64,000 nt of DNA, taken from Ideonella sp. Its GTDB lineage: Bacteria > Pseudomonadota > Gammaproteobacteria > Burkholderiales > Burkholderiaceae_C. Positions 35,854 to 44,153 of the stretch are shown one piece after another (position 1 is the first letter of the stretch; each line of letters begins with the position of its first letter). The stretch spans positions 248,001 through 312,000 of the forward strand of contig JABTUC010000001.1 of NCBI GenBank assembly GCA_015075545.1, read 5' to 3'. The translations under genes and the position numbers were made by a program. Below the pieces are notes generated by a model. That model was given only the letters and a program-made list of their open reading frames with translations, was not told the origin of the DNA and did no database searches.

Positions 35854-37077
35854 ATGACCGCCGGCGTCACCACCAGCCCCGCCACCCCCGCCTTCGCGAT
35901 CGAGCACCGCCCTGCGGCGCTGCGCGTGCTCGGCGCGGTCAGCGCGTCGCACCTGATCAACGACATGATGCAGTCGTTGATCCTGGCGATCTACCCGATC
36001 CTGCAGGGCCGCTTCAGCCTGAGCTTCGCGCAGATCGGCGCCATCACGCTGACCTACCAGCTCACCGCGTCGCTGTTCCAGCCGGTAATCGGCACCTTCA
36101 CCGACCGCAAGCCGCGGCCCTATCTGCTGCCCGTGGGCATGACCTCGACGCTGTGCGGCCTGCTGCTGCTGGCGGTGGCACCGAGCTACGCAGCGGTGCT
36201 GCTGGCCGCCGCGCTGGTGGGCCTGGGCTCGGCGGTGTTCCACCCCGAATCGTCGCGCGTCGCGCGCCTGGCGTCGGGCGGGCGGCATGGCCTGGCGCAA
36301 TCGATCTTCCAGGTCGGCGGCAACACCGGCAGCTCGATCGGCCCGCTGCTGGCCGCCGCGGTGATCGTGCCGTACGGCCAGCGCAGCGTCGCCTGGTTCG
36401 CGCTGCCAGCGCTGCTGGGCATCGTGCTGCTGCTGCAGGTGGGGCGCTGGCACGCGCGGCAGCAGCACGGCACGGCGGTGCGCCGCGCGGCGGCGACTGC
36501 GGCATCGCCGTTCCCGAAGCGCGTGGTGGTCGGCGCGATCGCGGTGCTGCTGACGCTGATCTTCTCGAAGTACTTCTACGTCGCCGGCATCAGCACCTTC
36601 TACACCTTCTTCCTGATCGAGAAGTTCGGCCTCTCGGTGGGCAGCGCGCAGGTGCACCTGTTCGTCTTCCTGTTCGCGTCGGCGCTCGGCACGCTGGTGG
36701 GCGGGCCGCTGGGCGACCGCATCGGCCGCAAGCCGGTGATCTGGGTGTCGATCCTCGGCGTGGCGCCGTTCGCACTGCTGCTGCCGCATGCGAACCTGTT
36801 CTGGACCACCGTGCTCACGGTGGTGATCGGCCTCGTGCTGTCGTCGGCGTTCTCGGCGATCGTGGTCTACGCGCAGGAGCTGATCCCGGGCAAGGTCGGC
36901 ATGGTGTCGGGCCTGTTCTTCGGCTTCGCCTTCGGCATGGGCGGCCTCGGTGCCGCGGTGCTCGGCGTGCTGGCCGACCACACCAGCATCGACTTCGTCT
37001 ACCGCACGATCGCCTGGCTGCCGCTGCTGGGCATCGTGGCGGCGCTGCTGCCACGCACGGCGCCGCCGGCTCGCTGA
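35854..37077 (+). CDS. fsr: MFS transporter, fosmidomycin-resistance (Fsr) type
   Basis: A 407-residue permease with twelve helices. The Fsr subgroup is recognised by [54 protein letters not shown] and [19 protein letters not shown]. Fsr of E. coli exports fosmidomycin; the physiological substrate in other bacteria is unknown. The gene is divergent from hpaFH with a 155-bp gap, and convergent with the methyltransferase gene at 37118. Confidence 0.85.
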   Translation: MTAGVTTSPATPAFAIEHRPAALRVLGAVSASHLINDMMQSLILAIYPILQGRFSLSFAQIGAITLTYQLTASLFQPVIGTFTDRKPRPYLLPVGMTSTLCGLLLLAVAPSYAAVLLAAALVGLGSAVFHPESSRVARLASGGRHGLAQSIFQVGGNTGSSIGPLLAAAVIVPYGQRSVAWFALPALLGIVLLLQVGRWHARQQHGTAVRRAAATAASPFPKRVVVGAIAVLLTLIFSKYFYVAGISTFYTFFLIEKFGLSVGSAQVHLFVFLFASALGTLVGGPLGDRIGRKPVIWVSILGVAPFALLLPHANLFWTTVLTVVIGLVLSSAFSAIVVYAQELIPGKVGMVSGLFFGFAFGMGGLGAAVLGVLADHTSIDFVYRTIAWLPLLGIVAALLPRTAPPAR

Positions 37078-37117
37078 GCCTCGCCGTCGCGAGGCGGCCG
37101 ACGCTGCAGCGCCCGCT

Positions 37118-37963
37118 TCAGCTCGGCGCCTTGCGCGCCAGCACCTCGATCGGATCGATGCGCCCTTCGCCCAGCGCGCGTGCGGAGTTGCGCATCGCCG
37201 AGACCGCGAGGTCGCTGTGTATCAGCATCACCGCGCGATGCGGCGGCTTCTCGCCGCGCGCCACCGCCTCCCGCGAGCGCGCCGCGAAGGCGAGTGCCTG
37301 CGCCCGCGTGCTCTCCAGGCGAACCCCCTCGAAGCCGGCGGCGATCAGGCCGTCGCGAGTCTGCTGCGCGGTGGCGAGAAAGCTCGTCGCGGCGGTGGCG
37401 GCCCACGGCATCGGGTAATCGGGCTCGGGCCCGTCGCCACGCGCAACCTCCGACAGCAGCAGCCAGCCGCCCGGTTTCAGCACGCGGCGAAGCTCGCGGT
37501 ACAGCGCCGCCTTGTCGGCGATGTTCATCGACACGTTCATCGAATAGGCGCCGTCGAACGCGGCGTCGCCGAACGGCAGCGCGAGCGCATCGCCGACCTC
37601 GAACTCGACCGACGAGGCCATGCCGGTGCGCCGCGCGAGGTCGCTCGCGACGGTGCAGAACTCCGGCGTCAGGTCGACACCGGTCACGTGGCAGCCGAAG
37701 CGCCGTGCGAACCAGCGCGCCGGGCCGCCGATGCCGCTGCCCACGTCGAGCAGGCGGTCGCCCGGCCGTACCGGCATCAGCGCGGCCGCTTCGTCGGTGG
37801 CCTCTGCGCCGCGGCCGTGAAACTGGTCGTACGGTGCGAGTTGCTCGAGCGTCGGCCGCGCCGGATCGACGCCGTCGTCGCGCAGCGCGTCGGCCAGACG
37901 ATCGAGCAGATCGCCGCGGCTGTAGTGCGCCACGACCGTTGCGGCGCTCGGGGTGAGGCTCAT
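37118..37963 (-). CDS. SAM-dependent methyltransferase
   Basis: A 281-residue class I methyltransferase. The SAM-binding motif I is RLLDVGSGIGGPARWFARRF, followed by VTGVDLTPEFC (motif post I), VGDALALPFGDAAFDGAYSM and the RVLKPGGWLLLSEV motif. It resembles the sarcosine/dimethylglycine, tocopherol and sterol methyltransferase cluster but no substrate can be named. AAAGGAG lies nine bases before ATG 37963. It is probably monocistronic: the flanking gene at 38053 on the same strand is 90 bp upstream. Confidence 0.82.
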   Translation of the reverse strand: MSLTPSAATVVAHYSRGDLLDRLADALRDDGVDPARPTLEQLAPYDQFHGRGAEATDEAAALMPVRPGDRLLDVGSGIGGPARWFARRFGCHVTGVDLTPEFCTVASDLARRTGMASSVEFEVGDALALPFGDAAFDGAYSMNVSMNIADKAALYRELRRVLKPGGWLLLSEVARGDGPEPDYPMPWAATAATSFLATAQQTRDGLIAAGFEGVRLESTRAQALAFAARSREAVARGEKPPHRAVMLIHSDLAVSAMRNSARALGEGRIDPIEVLARKAPS

Positions 37964-38052
37964 CGGGGGTGCTCCTTTGGCGTGCCTCGACACTGGCACG
38001 GGCTTTTCGGCCGATCCTATCGGCGCGGCCGCAACCCCGCTGGGCCCCGCGA

Positions 38053-38448
38053 CTACTGTCGCGTCAACTGCACCTTGAAGCCGTTGCTCAGGGCGCCCTC
38101 GAAGCGGGCGTCGTCGACGCGCTTGAGAGGGACCTGAAAATCCGGGCAGCCGGTCATCACCTTGGAGCGCATGACGCGGAACTCCAGTTGCTCGGGCGTT
38201 GCGGTGCGCACCACGATCGGCGCATCGCGGCCGGCGCAGATGTCGCGGCTGTCGCGAGCCACCGTATGCCAGTTGCCGCCGCTGTCCTTTACCTCGACGA
38301 CGCCTTCCACGTAGGCGGTCCTGGGGGTCTGGATCAACAGCTTCCAGGTGCCGTTGTGCGGGTTGGCCCCCTGCGCCCAGGCAACGGCGCCCTGCGCGAA
38401 GAGCACAAGGATGGCGAGACGGGCTATCGAAACAGCGACTCCGTGCAT
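38053..38448 (-). CDS. Exported protein of unknown function
   Basis: A 131-residue protein with a signal peptide ending near AVAWAQ (about residue 25). The mature part starts ANPHNGTWKLLIQTPRTA, a beta-rich pattern with two cysteines (ICAGRD, TGCPDF), which may form a disulfide. I recognise similar short periplasmic proteins in Burkholderiales but no named family. Genes on either side (methyltransferase, hpaD) seem unrelated. Confidence 0.6.
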   Translation of the reverse strand: MHGVAVSIARLAILVLFAQGAVAWAQGANPHNGTWKLLIQTPRTAYVEGVVEVKDSGGNWHTVARDSRDICAGRDAPIVVRTATPEQLEFRVMRSKVMTGCPDFQVPLKRVDDARFEGALSNGFKVQLTRQ

Positions 38449-38560
38449 GATCCCCTCCGGTCGGCTTGTTGGGTGGCACCGTGCGTGGTGCCGGCTGACA
38501 TCACTCCGCCAGCCTTATACCGCACAAGCTCAACGCCGGTCCACCGACCTGCCGCCCAGG

Positions 38561-38581
38561 GCATGCCGTCGCCGGGCATGC
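38561..38581 (-). terminator. Weak hairpin downstream of hpaD
   Basis: GCATGCC and GGCATGC form a 7-bp stem around a 7-base loop, about 45 bp after the hpaD stop. There is no T-run on the minus strand, so it is only a possible operon end. Confidence 0.3.
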
Positions 38582-38625
38582 ACACCGGCCAATCGCGTCC
38601 GCAGCCTGACGGCCGCGCAAGACCC

Positions 38626-39549
38626 TTACAGCCGCGCGAACTCGCGGTAGCCCTTGGCGGCCGACGCCTGCGCTACCGGGACCGCCGCGCCGCTTTGCGG
38701 CGTGACCGGCAGCACCGCGTTCAACTGTCCGGTGCCCGAGGCGCCGAAGTACGGGGTGATGATCTCGGCCTCGCCGCGGTAGTCGGACCAGCCCAGTGCG
38801 CCGAGCAGCATCGCGGTGTCGTGCATGAAGCCCTCGCCGTGGCCCTTGGCGGCGTACTCGGGCAGCATCTCGCAGAACTCGGCCCACTGGCCCTGCTGCC
38901 ACATCTCGATCACGCGGTGGTCGAAGGTCTCGAGGTATGGGCTCCAGATCTTGAACGCGAACTCCGGCGCCAGGCCGTTCTGCGCGAAGCGGTGGCTCAG
39001 GCTGCCGCTGGCGAAGAACGCGACCGTGCCGTCGTAGTGATCCTCGACCGCCTTGCGCATCGCCCAGCCCAGGCGCGCGCTGTCGTTGAGGTAGTGCACC
39101 GTGCACAGCGCCGACACCGACACCACCTTGAAGTGCTGGTCGGTGTTCATGTAGCGCATCGGCACCAGCGTGCCGTACTCGGGCGCCAGCGAGGTGGCGT
39201 CGTGCGCCAGCGTCTCCACGTGATGCTCGTTGCACACCCGCGCCAGCAGCTTGCCGAGCGCCGGGTTGCCCGGGAACTCGTAGCCCATGTTGGTGATGAA
39301 GTGCGGCAGCTCGTTGCTGGTGTAGATGCCCTTGAAGTGCGGCGCACAGTTGACGTGGTAGTTGGCGTTGACCAGCCAGTGGGTGTCGAACACCACGATG
39401 GTGTCGACCCCGAGCGCGCGGCAGCGGCGGCCGATCTCGATGTGGCCGTCGATGGCGTCCTGCCGGCTGCCCTTGCGCTCACCCGGCATTTCGCTCAGGT
39501 ACATCGACGGCACGTGGGTGATCTTGGCCGCCAGTGCGAGCTTGCCCAT
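38626..39549 (-). CDS. hpaD: 3,4-dihydroxyphenylacetate 2,3-dioxygenase (HpaD)
   Basis: A 307-residue class III (LigB-type) extradiol dioxygenase that opens the homoprotocatechuate ring. Family landmarks are AAKITHVPSMYLSE near the N-terminus, FDTHWLVNANYHVN with likely iron-binding histidines, GSLSHRFAQNG, and WSDYRGEAEIITPYFGASGT at the C-terminus. The ATG (39549) overlaps the nitrilase stop by one base (TGATG). It is the last gene of the hpaG1-G2-E-nitrilase-D operon. Confidence 0.9.
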   Translation of the reverse strand: MGKLALAAKITHVPSMYLSEMPGERKGSRQDAIDGHIEIGRRCRALGVDTIVVFDTHWLVNANYHVNCAPHFKGIYTSNELPHFITNMGYEFPGNPALGKLLARVCNEHHVETLAHDATSLAPEYGTLVPMRYMNTDQHFKVVSVSALCTVHYLNDSARLGWAMRKAVEDHYDGTVAFFASGSLSHRFAQNGLAPEFAFKIWSPYLETFDHRVIEMWQQGQWAEFCEMLPEYAAKGHGEGFMHDTAMLLGALGWSDYRGEAEIITPYFGASGTGQLNAVLPVTPQSGAAVPVAQASAAKGYREFARL

Positions 39550-40490
39550 CAGGAGTCTCCCAGTTTCACCGCGCACTGCGCGGCGGTGTTGACTTGCAGC
39601 GAGAACACGTCGGGCCGCGCATAGTGGCCGACCACGTCGAAGTCCATCTGGCCCATCGGTATCAGCGACAGATCCAGCTCTGCGACGAGCAACGCGTCTT
39701 CGTTGAACACCGGCCCCGCGAGCACCTTGCCCAGCGGGTCGATGATGACGCTGCCGCCTCGCATCAGCGCGGCGTCGGCTGTCGAAGGCAGGCGATTGTG
39801 CAGTCGCTCGGCGGGGAACTGGTCGCGGCGCAGATGCTGGCAGGCCGACAGCACGAAGCAGCGGCCCTCGAGCGCGATGTGCTGCATCGTCGATTGCCAG
39901 GTATCGCGGTCGTCGGCGGTCGGCGCGCAGTAGATCGCCACGCGCTGCTGGTACATCGCCATGCGCAGCATCGGCATGTAGTTTTCCCAGCAGATCACCG
40001 CGCCCAGCCGCCCCCAGGGCGTGTCGACGGCCTGCAGCGTCGAGCCGTCGCCGAAACCCCAGACCAGACGCTCCAGCGCGGTGGGCATCAGCTTGCGGTG
40101 CTTGCCCAGGACCGCGCCGTCGGCACCCAGGTAGACCGCGGTGCAGTACAGCGTGCCGCCGTCGCGCTCGATGATGCCCACCACCACGTGCAGCTTGTGC
40201 CGGGCGGCAACCTCGGCCAGGGCGGCGATCTCCGGGCCGTCGATCGTCACCGCGGCATCGAAGTAGGCCTTGAATTCGGCGCGCCCTTGCGGCGTGCGGC
40301 CGCCGAGGTAGATGTGGAAATCCGCGCCCTTCGGGTAGCCGCCGATGAACGCCTCCGGAAAGACGAGCAGGCGCGCTTCCTTGGCGGCCGCGTCGGCCAT
40401 CAGGCTCGACGCGCGCGCAATGGTGGCGGGCGTGTCGAGCAGGACCGACGAGGTCTGGGCAACGGCGGCGACGAGTCGGCGATCGTTCAC
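39549..40490 (-). CDS. Nitrilase (carbon-nitrogen hydrolase) in the hpa operon
   Basis: A 313-residue carbon-nitrogen hydrolase. The catalytic triad is visible: Glu46 (VFPEAFIGGYP), Lys133 (KHRKLMPT) and Cys167 (ICWENYMP). The CWENYMP motif is that of true nitrilases, which convert a nitrile to a carboxylic acid and ammonia, rather than of omega-amidases or ureidopropionases. GTG 40490 follows GGAGG and lies just two bases after the hpaE stop; its own stop overlaps the hpaD start. Standard hpa operons have no nitrilase. Location suggests that 4-hydroxyphenyl- or 3,4-dihydroxyphenyl-acetonitrile is turned into the pathway's entry acid; this is inference. Confidence 0.88.
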   Translation of the reverse strand: MNDRRLVAAVAQTSSVLLDTPATIARASSLMADAAAKEARLLVFPEAFIGGYPKGADFHIYLGGRTPQGRAEFKAYFDAAVTIDGPEIAALAEVAARHKLHVVVGIIERDGGTLYCTAVYLGADGAVLGKHRKLMPTALERLVWGFGDGSTLQAVDTPWGRLGAVICWENYMPMLRMAMYQQRVAIYCAPTADDRDTWQSTMQHIALEGRCFVLSACQHLRRDQFPAERLHNRLPSTADAALMRGGSVIIDPLGKVLAGPVFNEDALLVAELDLSLIPMGQMDFDVVGHYARPDVFSLQVNTAAQCAVKLGDS

Positions 40491-40492
40491 GC

Positions 40493-41950
40493 TCACCCTC
40501 CCCAATGCGGAATGTGGTGCGAGCCGAGCGACACCGCGACGTTCTTCGGCTCGAGGAACACCTCGTAGCTCCAGGTGCCGCCTTCGCGGCCGGTGCCGCT
40601 GGCCTTGGTACCGCCGAACGGCTGGCGCAGATCGCGCACGTTCTGGCTGTTGACGAAGCACATGCCAGCCTCGATCGCCGCGGCCACGCGGTGCGCGCGG
40701 CCGAGGTTCTCGCTCCACACGTAGCTGGAGAGGCCGTAGGCGATGTCGTTGGCGATGCGGATCGCGTCGGCTTCGTCGGCGAACGGAATCAGGCACGCCA
40801 CCGGGCCGAAGATCTCGTCCTGCGCGATTCGCATGCGGTTGTCGACGTCGGCGAACACCGTGGGCTGCACGTAGTTGCCCTTGCGCAGGTGCGCGGGCAG
40901 GGCCGGCGCGTCGAGCCCGCCGGTGAGCAGCGTCGCGCCTTCGCTCGGGCCCAGCTCGATGTAGCGGCGCACCTTCTGCAGGTGCTGCGGGCTGACCATC
41001 GGGCCGATGATGGTCTTGTCGTCGAGCGGGTCGCCCACCGCGATGCGGCGGGCGCGCTCGGCGAACTTGGCGGCGAAGTCGGCGTAGATCGACTTCTGCA
41101 CCAGGATGCGGCTGCCGGCGGTGCAGCGCTCGCCGTTGTTGGAGAAGATCATGAACACCGCGGCGTCGAGGGCGCGGTTCAGGTCGGCATCGTCGAACAC
41201 GACGAACGGGCTCTTGCCGCCGAGCTCCATGCTGAACTTCTTCAGCCCCGCGGTCTGCACGATGCGGTTGCCGGTGGCGGTGGAGCCGGTGAACGAGATG
41301 GCGCGCACGTCGGGGTGCGCGCACAGCGGCTCGCCGGCGCCCTTGCCCATGCCGTGCACGACGTTGAAAACGCCCTTGGGGACGCCGGCCTCGAGGATCA
41401 GCTCGCCCAGCCGCGCCGCGGTCAGCGGCGACAGCTCGCTCATCTTCAGCACCGCGGTGTTGCCGAACGCCAGGCACGGCGCGGTCTTCCAGGTGGCCGT
41501 CATGAACGGCACGTTCCACGGGCTGATCAGCGCGCACACGCCCACCGGGTGGTACAGCGTGTAGTTCAGGTGCGTCGGCGTCGGGTAGGTGTGCCCGTCG
41601 ACGCGCGTGCACATCTCGGCGAAGTAGGTGAAGTTGTCGGCCGCGCGCGGCACCAGTTGCTTGCCGGTCTGCGCGATCGGCTGGCCGGTGTCCTGCGTCT
41701 CGGTGCGCGCGAGCTCGGGCACGTGCTTGGCGATCAGCTCGCCCACCTTGCGCATCAGCGCGGCGCGCTCGCTGGCCGGGCGCCCGGCCCACGCGGGGAA
41801 CGCCGCCTTGGCCGCCGCCACCGCGGCGTTGACCTCGTCGGCGCCGCCGTCGGCCACCTCGGCGAGCACTTCTTGCGTGGCCGGGTTGATCGTTTCGAAG
41901 GTCTTCTTGCTGTCGACCGGACGGCCGTCGATCAGGTGTTGGATTCGCAT
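40493..41950 (-). CDS. hpaE: 5-carboxymethyl-2-hydroxymuconate semialdehyde dehydrogenase (HpaE)
   Basis: A 485-residue NAD-dependent aldehyde dehydrogenase that oxidises the HpaD ring-cleavage product. The ISPWNVPFMTATWKTAP cofactor region, FTGSTATGNRIVQ, MELGGKSPFVVFDDA (catalytic Glu) and NNGERCTAGSRI (catalytic Cys) are intact, and the sequence has the HpaE hallmark DGRPVDSKKTFETINPAT at the start. It lies 27 bp after hpaG2 and 2 bp before the nitrilase, fixing its role in the pathway. Confidence 0.92.
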   Translation of the reverse strand: MRIQHLIDGRPVDSKKTFETINPATQEVLAEVADGGADEVNAAVAAAKAAFPAWAGRPASERAALMRKVGELIAKHVPELARTETQDTGQPIAQTGKQLVPRAADNFTYFAEMCTRVDGHTYPTPTHLNYTLYHPVGVCALISPWNVPFMTATWKTAPCLAFGNTAVLKMSELSPLTAARLGELILEAGVPKGVFNVVHGMGKGAGEPLCAHPDVRAISFTGSTATGNRIVQTAGLKKFSMELGGKSPFVVFDDADLNRALDAAVFMIFSNNGERCTAGSRILVQKSIYADFAAKFAERARRIAVGDPLDDKTIIGPMVSPQHLQKVRRYIELGPSEGATLLTGGLDAPALPAHLRKGNYVQPTVFADVDNRMRIAQDEIFGPVACLIPFADEADAIRIANDIAYGLSSYVWSENLGRAHRVAAAIEAGMCFVNSQNVRDLRQPFGGTKASGTGREGGTWSYEVFLEPKNVAVSLGSHHIPHWGG

Positions 41951-41977
41951 GGGTGCAGTCTCGGTTCGATGCGTCGC

Positions 41978-42733
41978 TCAGCGGCCGAAGGCTGCGTCGT
42001 CGACGATGGTATTGAGCAGGCGGCCGATGCCTTCGATCTCGGTGATCACCTCGTCGCCGACGTCGACGTTGACCACCCCCTCGGGCGTGCCAGTGAGGAT
42101 CACGTCGCCGGGGTTCAGCGTCATGAAGGCGCTCAGGTACTCGACCAGCGACGGGATGTCGTGCACCAGGTCGCGCGTGTTGCCGTTCTGGGTCTGCCGG
42201 CCGTTGACGAAGGTGCGCAGGTCGAGCTGCACCGGGGTGGCGATGTCGGACGCGTCGACGAACCAGGGGCCGAGCACGGTGCCGCCGTCGCGGTTCTTGA
42301 CGCGCGCGTTCGGGCGGTACCAGTTCTCGAGGTAGTCGCGGATCGCGTAGTCGTTGGCCACCGTGTAGCCGGCCACGTGCGCCATCGCGTCGGCCTTGCG
42401 GATCTGCCTGCCCGGCGCGCCGATCACCACCGCCAGCTCGCACTCGTAGTGCATGAAGGTGACGTCCTTCGGGCGGCGCGTCTGGCCGCGGTGGCCGACG
42501 ACCGAGCCCGAGGTCTTGAGAAACACCAGCGGCTCTTCCTGCTTGCCGAACGACAGCTCCTTGGCGTGGTCGGCGTAGTTCAGCCCGAGCGCGATGATGG
42601 TGCCGACCTCGAACGGCGCCAGCCAGACCACCGCGTCTTCGGCGACGACGCGCCCGTCGGCGAGCTGCAGCCCGCGCGCATGCGGCACGGCCTCGTGGAT
42701 CGCGCCCGCGTAGGCGACCCGCGCGCGCTTCAT
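41978..42733 (-). CDS. hpaG2: HpaG2: homoprotocatechuate isomerase/decarboxylase, metal-binding half
   Basis: A 251-residue fumarylacetoacetate-hydrolase-fold protein, equal to the C-terminal half of the fused E. coli HpaG. It carries the divalent-metal site MHYECELAVVIG and the ANDYAIRDYLENWYRPN, VNGRQTQNGNTRDLVHDIPS and LTPGTPEGV-like GDVILTGTPEGVVNVDVGD segments. It decarboxylates 5-oxopent-3-ene-1,2,5-tricarboxylate and isomerises the product. A separate gene (hpaG1) encodes the other half, 25 bp upstream. Confidence 0.9.
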   Translation of the reverse strand: MKRARVAYAGAIHEAVPHARGLQLADGRVVAEDAVVWLAPFEVGTIIALGLNYADHAKELSFGKQEEPLVFLKTSGSVVGHRGQTRRPKDVTFMHYECELAVVIGAPGRQIRKADAMAHVAGYTVANDYAIRDYLENWYRPNARVKNRDGGTVLGPWFVDASDIATPVQLDLRTFVNGRQTQNGNTRDLVHDIPSLVEYLSAFMTLNPGDVILTGTPEGVVNVDVGDEVITEIEGIGRLLNTIVDDAAFGR

Positions 42734-42758
42734 GCGCGTGCCTCCTGCTGCGCGCGCT

Positions 42759-43490
42759 TCATGCGTGCGGCTCCATCGGGTGATCGTGCGCTGCAGCCGC
42801 CGCGAGGCCGAACGACAGACGACCGAGACCTTCGACCTCGATCGCCACGCGCTGGCCGGCGCGCGCCAGCGGCGCGCCGTGCGATGCGCCGAGCAGCACG
42901 ACGTCGCCGGCGGCCAGCGTCATGAAATCGGTGATGTCGGCAAGCAGCCGTGCCAGCGGGCGCACGCGCTGCGCGGTGTCGGTGCGCTGCACGAGTTCGC
43001 CGTCGACGAACACGCGCACCGCCAGCGCGTCGGGGTCGGCCACCGCCGCGCGCGCCACCGGCGCGCCGACCACGCAACTGCCGTCGAGCGCCTTGAAGCG
43101 TACCGACGGACGGTAGAAGCTCTGATGCGGCACGCTCAGATCGGCCACGATCGCGTAGCCGGCGACGAACGCAAGGGCGTCGGACGCCGCGACGCGGCAC
43201 GCGCCGCGGCCGATCACGACGCCGAGGTTGGCGCCGATCTGCAGCGCCTCGACGCCCGGCGGCACCTCGCACGCCGAGCCCGCCGGCGCCAACGTGTTGC
43301 GTGGCTTGACGAAGAGCACCGGGGCCTTAGGCGGCGCCTTGTACGGCGCAGCGTTCACCGCGTCGCCGAGCGCGGCCAGCGCGCTCGTGTGGTTGAGCAG
43401 CACGCCCAGCACCGTGCCGCTCAGGCGGTACGGTGCGAACGCGAAGCCCGCGGCCGCGAAGCCAAGAGGGGCAAGACCGGCAGCAGCCAC
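42759..43490 (-). CDS. hpaG1: HpaG1: FAH-fold half, metal ligands lost
   Basis: A 243-residue FAH-fold protein, equal to the N-terminal half of fused HpaG. Motifs are TVLGVLLNHTSALAALGD, PVLFVKPRNTLA, and DFMTLAAGDVVLLGASHGAP. Where HpaG2 has ECE, this protein reads QIGANLGVVIG, so the metal-binding glutamates are absent, as in the N-terminal domain of the fused enzyme. The start is uncertain: GTG 43490 is the best codon, but homologous-looking residues continue a little upstream without a usable start. It is the first gene of the operon, facing the palindrome at 43514 and hpaR. Confidence 0.82.
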   Translation of the reverse strand: MAAAGLAPLGFAAAGFAFAPYRLSGTVLGVLLNHTSALAALGDAVNAAPYKAPPKAPVLFVKPRNTLAPAGSACEVPPGVEALQIGANLGVVIGRGACRVAASDALAFVAGYAIVADLSVPHQSFYRPSVRFKALDGSCVVGAPVARAAVADPDALAVRVFVDGELVQRTDTAQRVRPLARLLADITDFMTLAAGDVVLLGASHGAPLARAGQRVAIEVEGLGRLSFGLAAAAAHDHPMEPHA

Positions 43491-43513
43491 GGCGCAGCGT
43501 TTCGCTCGTTGAT

Positions 43514-43531
43514 TTACTAAGATGTTAGCAA
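43514..43531. promoter_or_regulatory. Probable HpaR operator palindrome
   Basis: The 18-bp TTACTAAGATGTTAGCAA is an imperfect palindrome (CTAA-N4-TTAG core, extended by TT/AA) in the AT-rich gap between the divergent hpaG1 and hpaR genes, in a region otherwise above 65% GC. MarR-family regulators such as HpaR bind AT-rich palindromes of this size overlapping divergent promoters. Confidence 0.65.
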
Positions 43532-43546
43532 TATAGTCAGCGCACG

Positions 43547-44137
43547 ATGACGCGTCAAGGCGCCGCACCGACAACCCCTGCTGCCCCAGCCCCCGTGGCC
43601 GTCGCGGTCGCCGCCGATGCGGGCTTCGCGCACCGCAATCTGCCGATGCTGCTGCTGCGCGCACGCGAGGGAGTGCTGGCGCACTTTCGGCCGCTGCTCA
43701 AGGCGCATGGCGTCACCGAGCAGCAGTGGCGCATCGTTCGCGTGCTGGTCGAGCGCGGGGCGCTCGAGCCGCGCGAGCTGGTCGAGCTGTGCTGCATCTC
43801 GAGCCCGAGCCTGGCCGGCATCCTGGCGCGCATGGACCAGCTCGGCCTCGTGGCGCGCGAGCGCGTCGGCCACGACCAGCGCCGCGTGCGGGTGTCGCTC
43901 ACGCCCGCCGGCCGTCGACTGGCGGCGCGCATGGCGCCGCGCATCGAGGCGGTCTATCGCGACCTCGAGGCGCACATCGGCGCCGGGTTCACGACGCGCT
44001 TCTACCGCACGCTCGATGAGCTGATCACGATGATGGACGAGCCGGCGCTGGCAGCTGGCTCGCCGCAGCGCGTGGCGACGCGCAGGCCGGCCGTGGCGCA
44101 TGCGCCGGCGGCGGCAAGGCCCGCACGGGCCGCCTGA
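43547..44137 (+). CDS. hpaR: HpaR, MarR-family regulator of homoprotocatechuate catabolism
   Basis: A 196-residue MarR protein. The winged-helix core is at about residues 35-160: NLPMLLLRAREGVLAHFRPL, EQQWRIVRVLVERGALEPRE, SSPSLAGILARMDQLGLVAR and the wing VGHDQRRVRVSLTPAGRRL. The N-terminal 28 residues and the last 30 (Ala/Pro/Arg-rich) are extra compared with typical HpaR (about 150). It is divergent from the hpa operon across an AT-rich palindrome, the usual arrangement for repression relieved by the aromatic substrate. It converges on the TonB-like gene with 16 bp between. Confidence 0.88.
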   Translation: MTRQGAAPTTPAAPAPVAVAVAADAGFAHRNLPMLLLRAREGVLAHFRPLLKAHGVTEQQWRIVRVLVERGALEPRELVELCCISSPSLAGILARMDQLGLVARERVGHDQRRVRVSLTPAGRRLAARMAPRIEAVYRDLEAHIGAGFTTRFYRTLDELITMMDEPALAAGSPQRVATRRPAVAHAPAAARPARAA

Positions 44138-44153
44138 TCAGGCGCTTCGCCGG

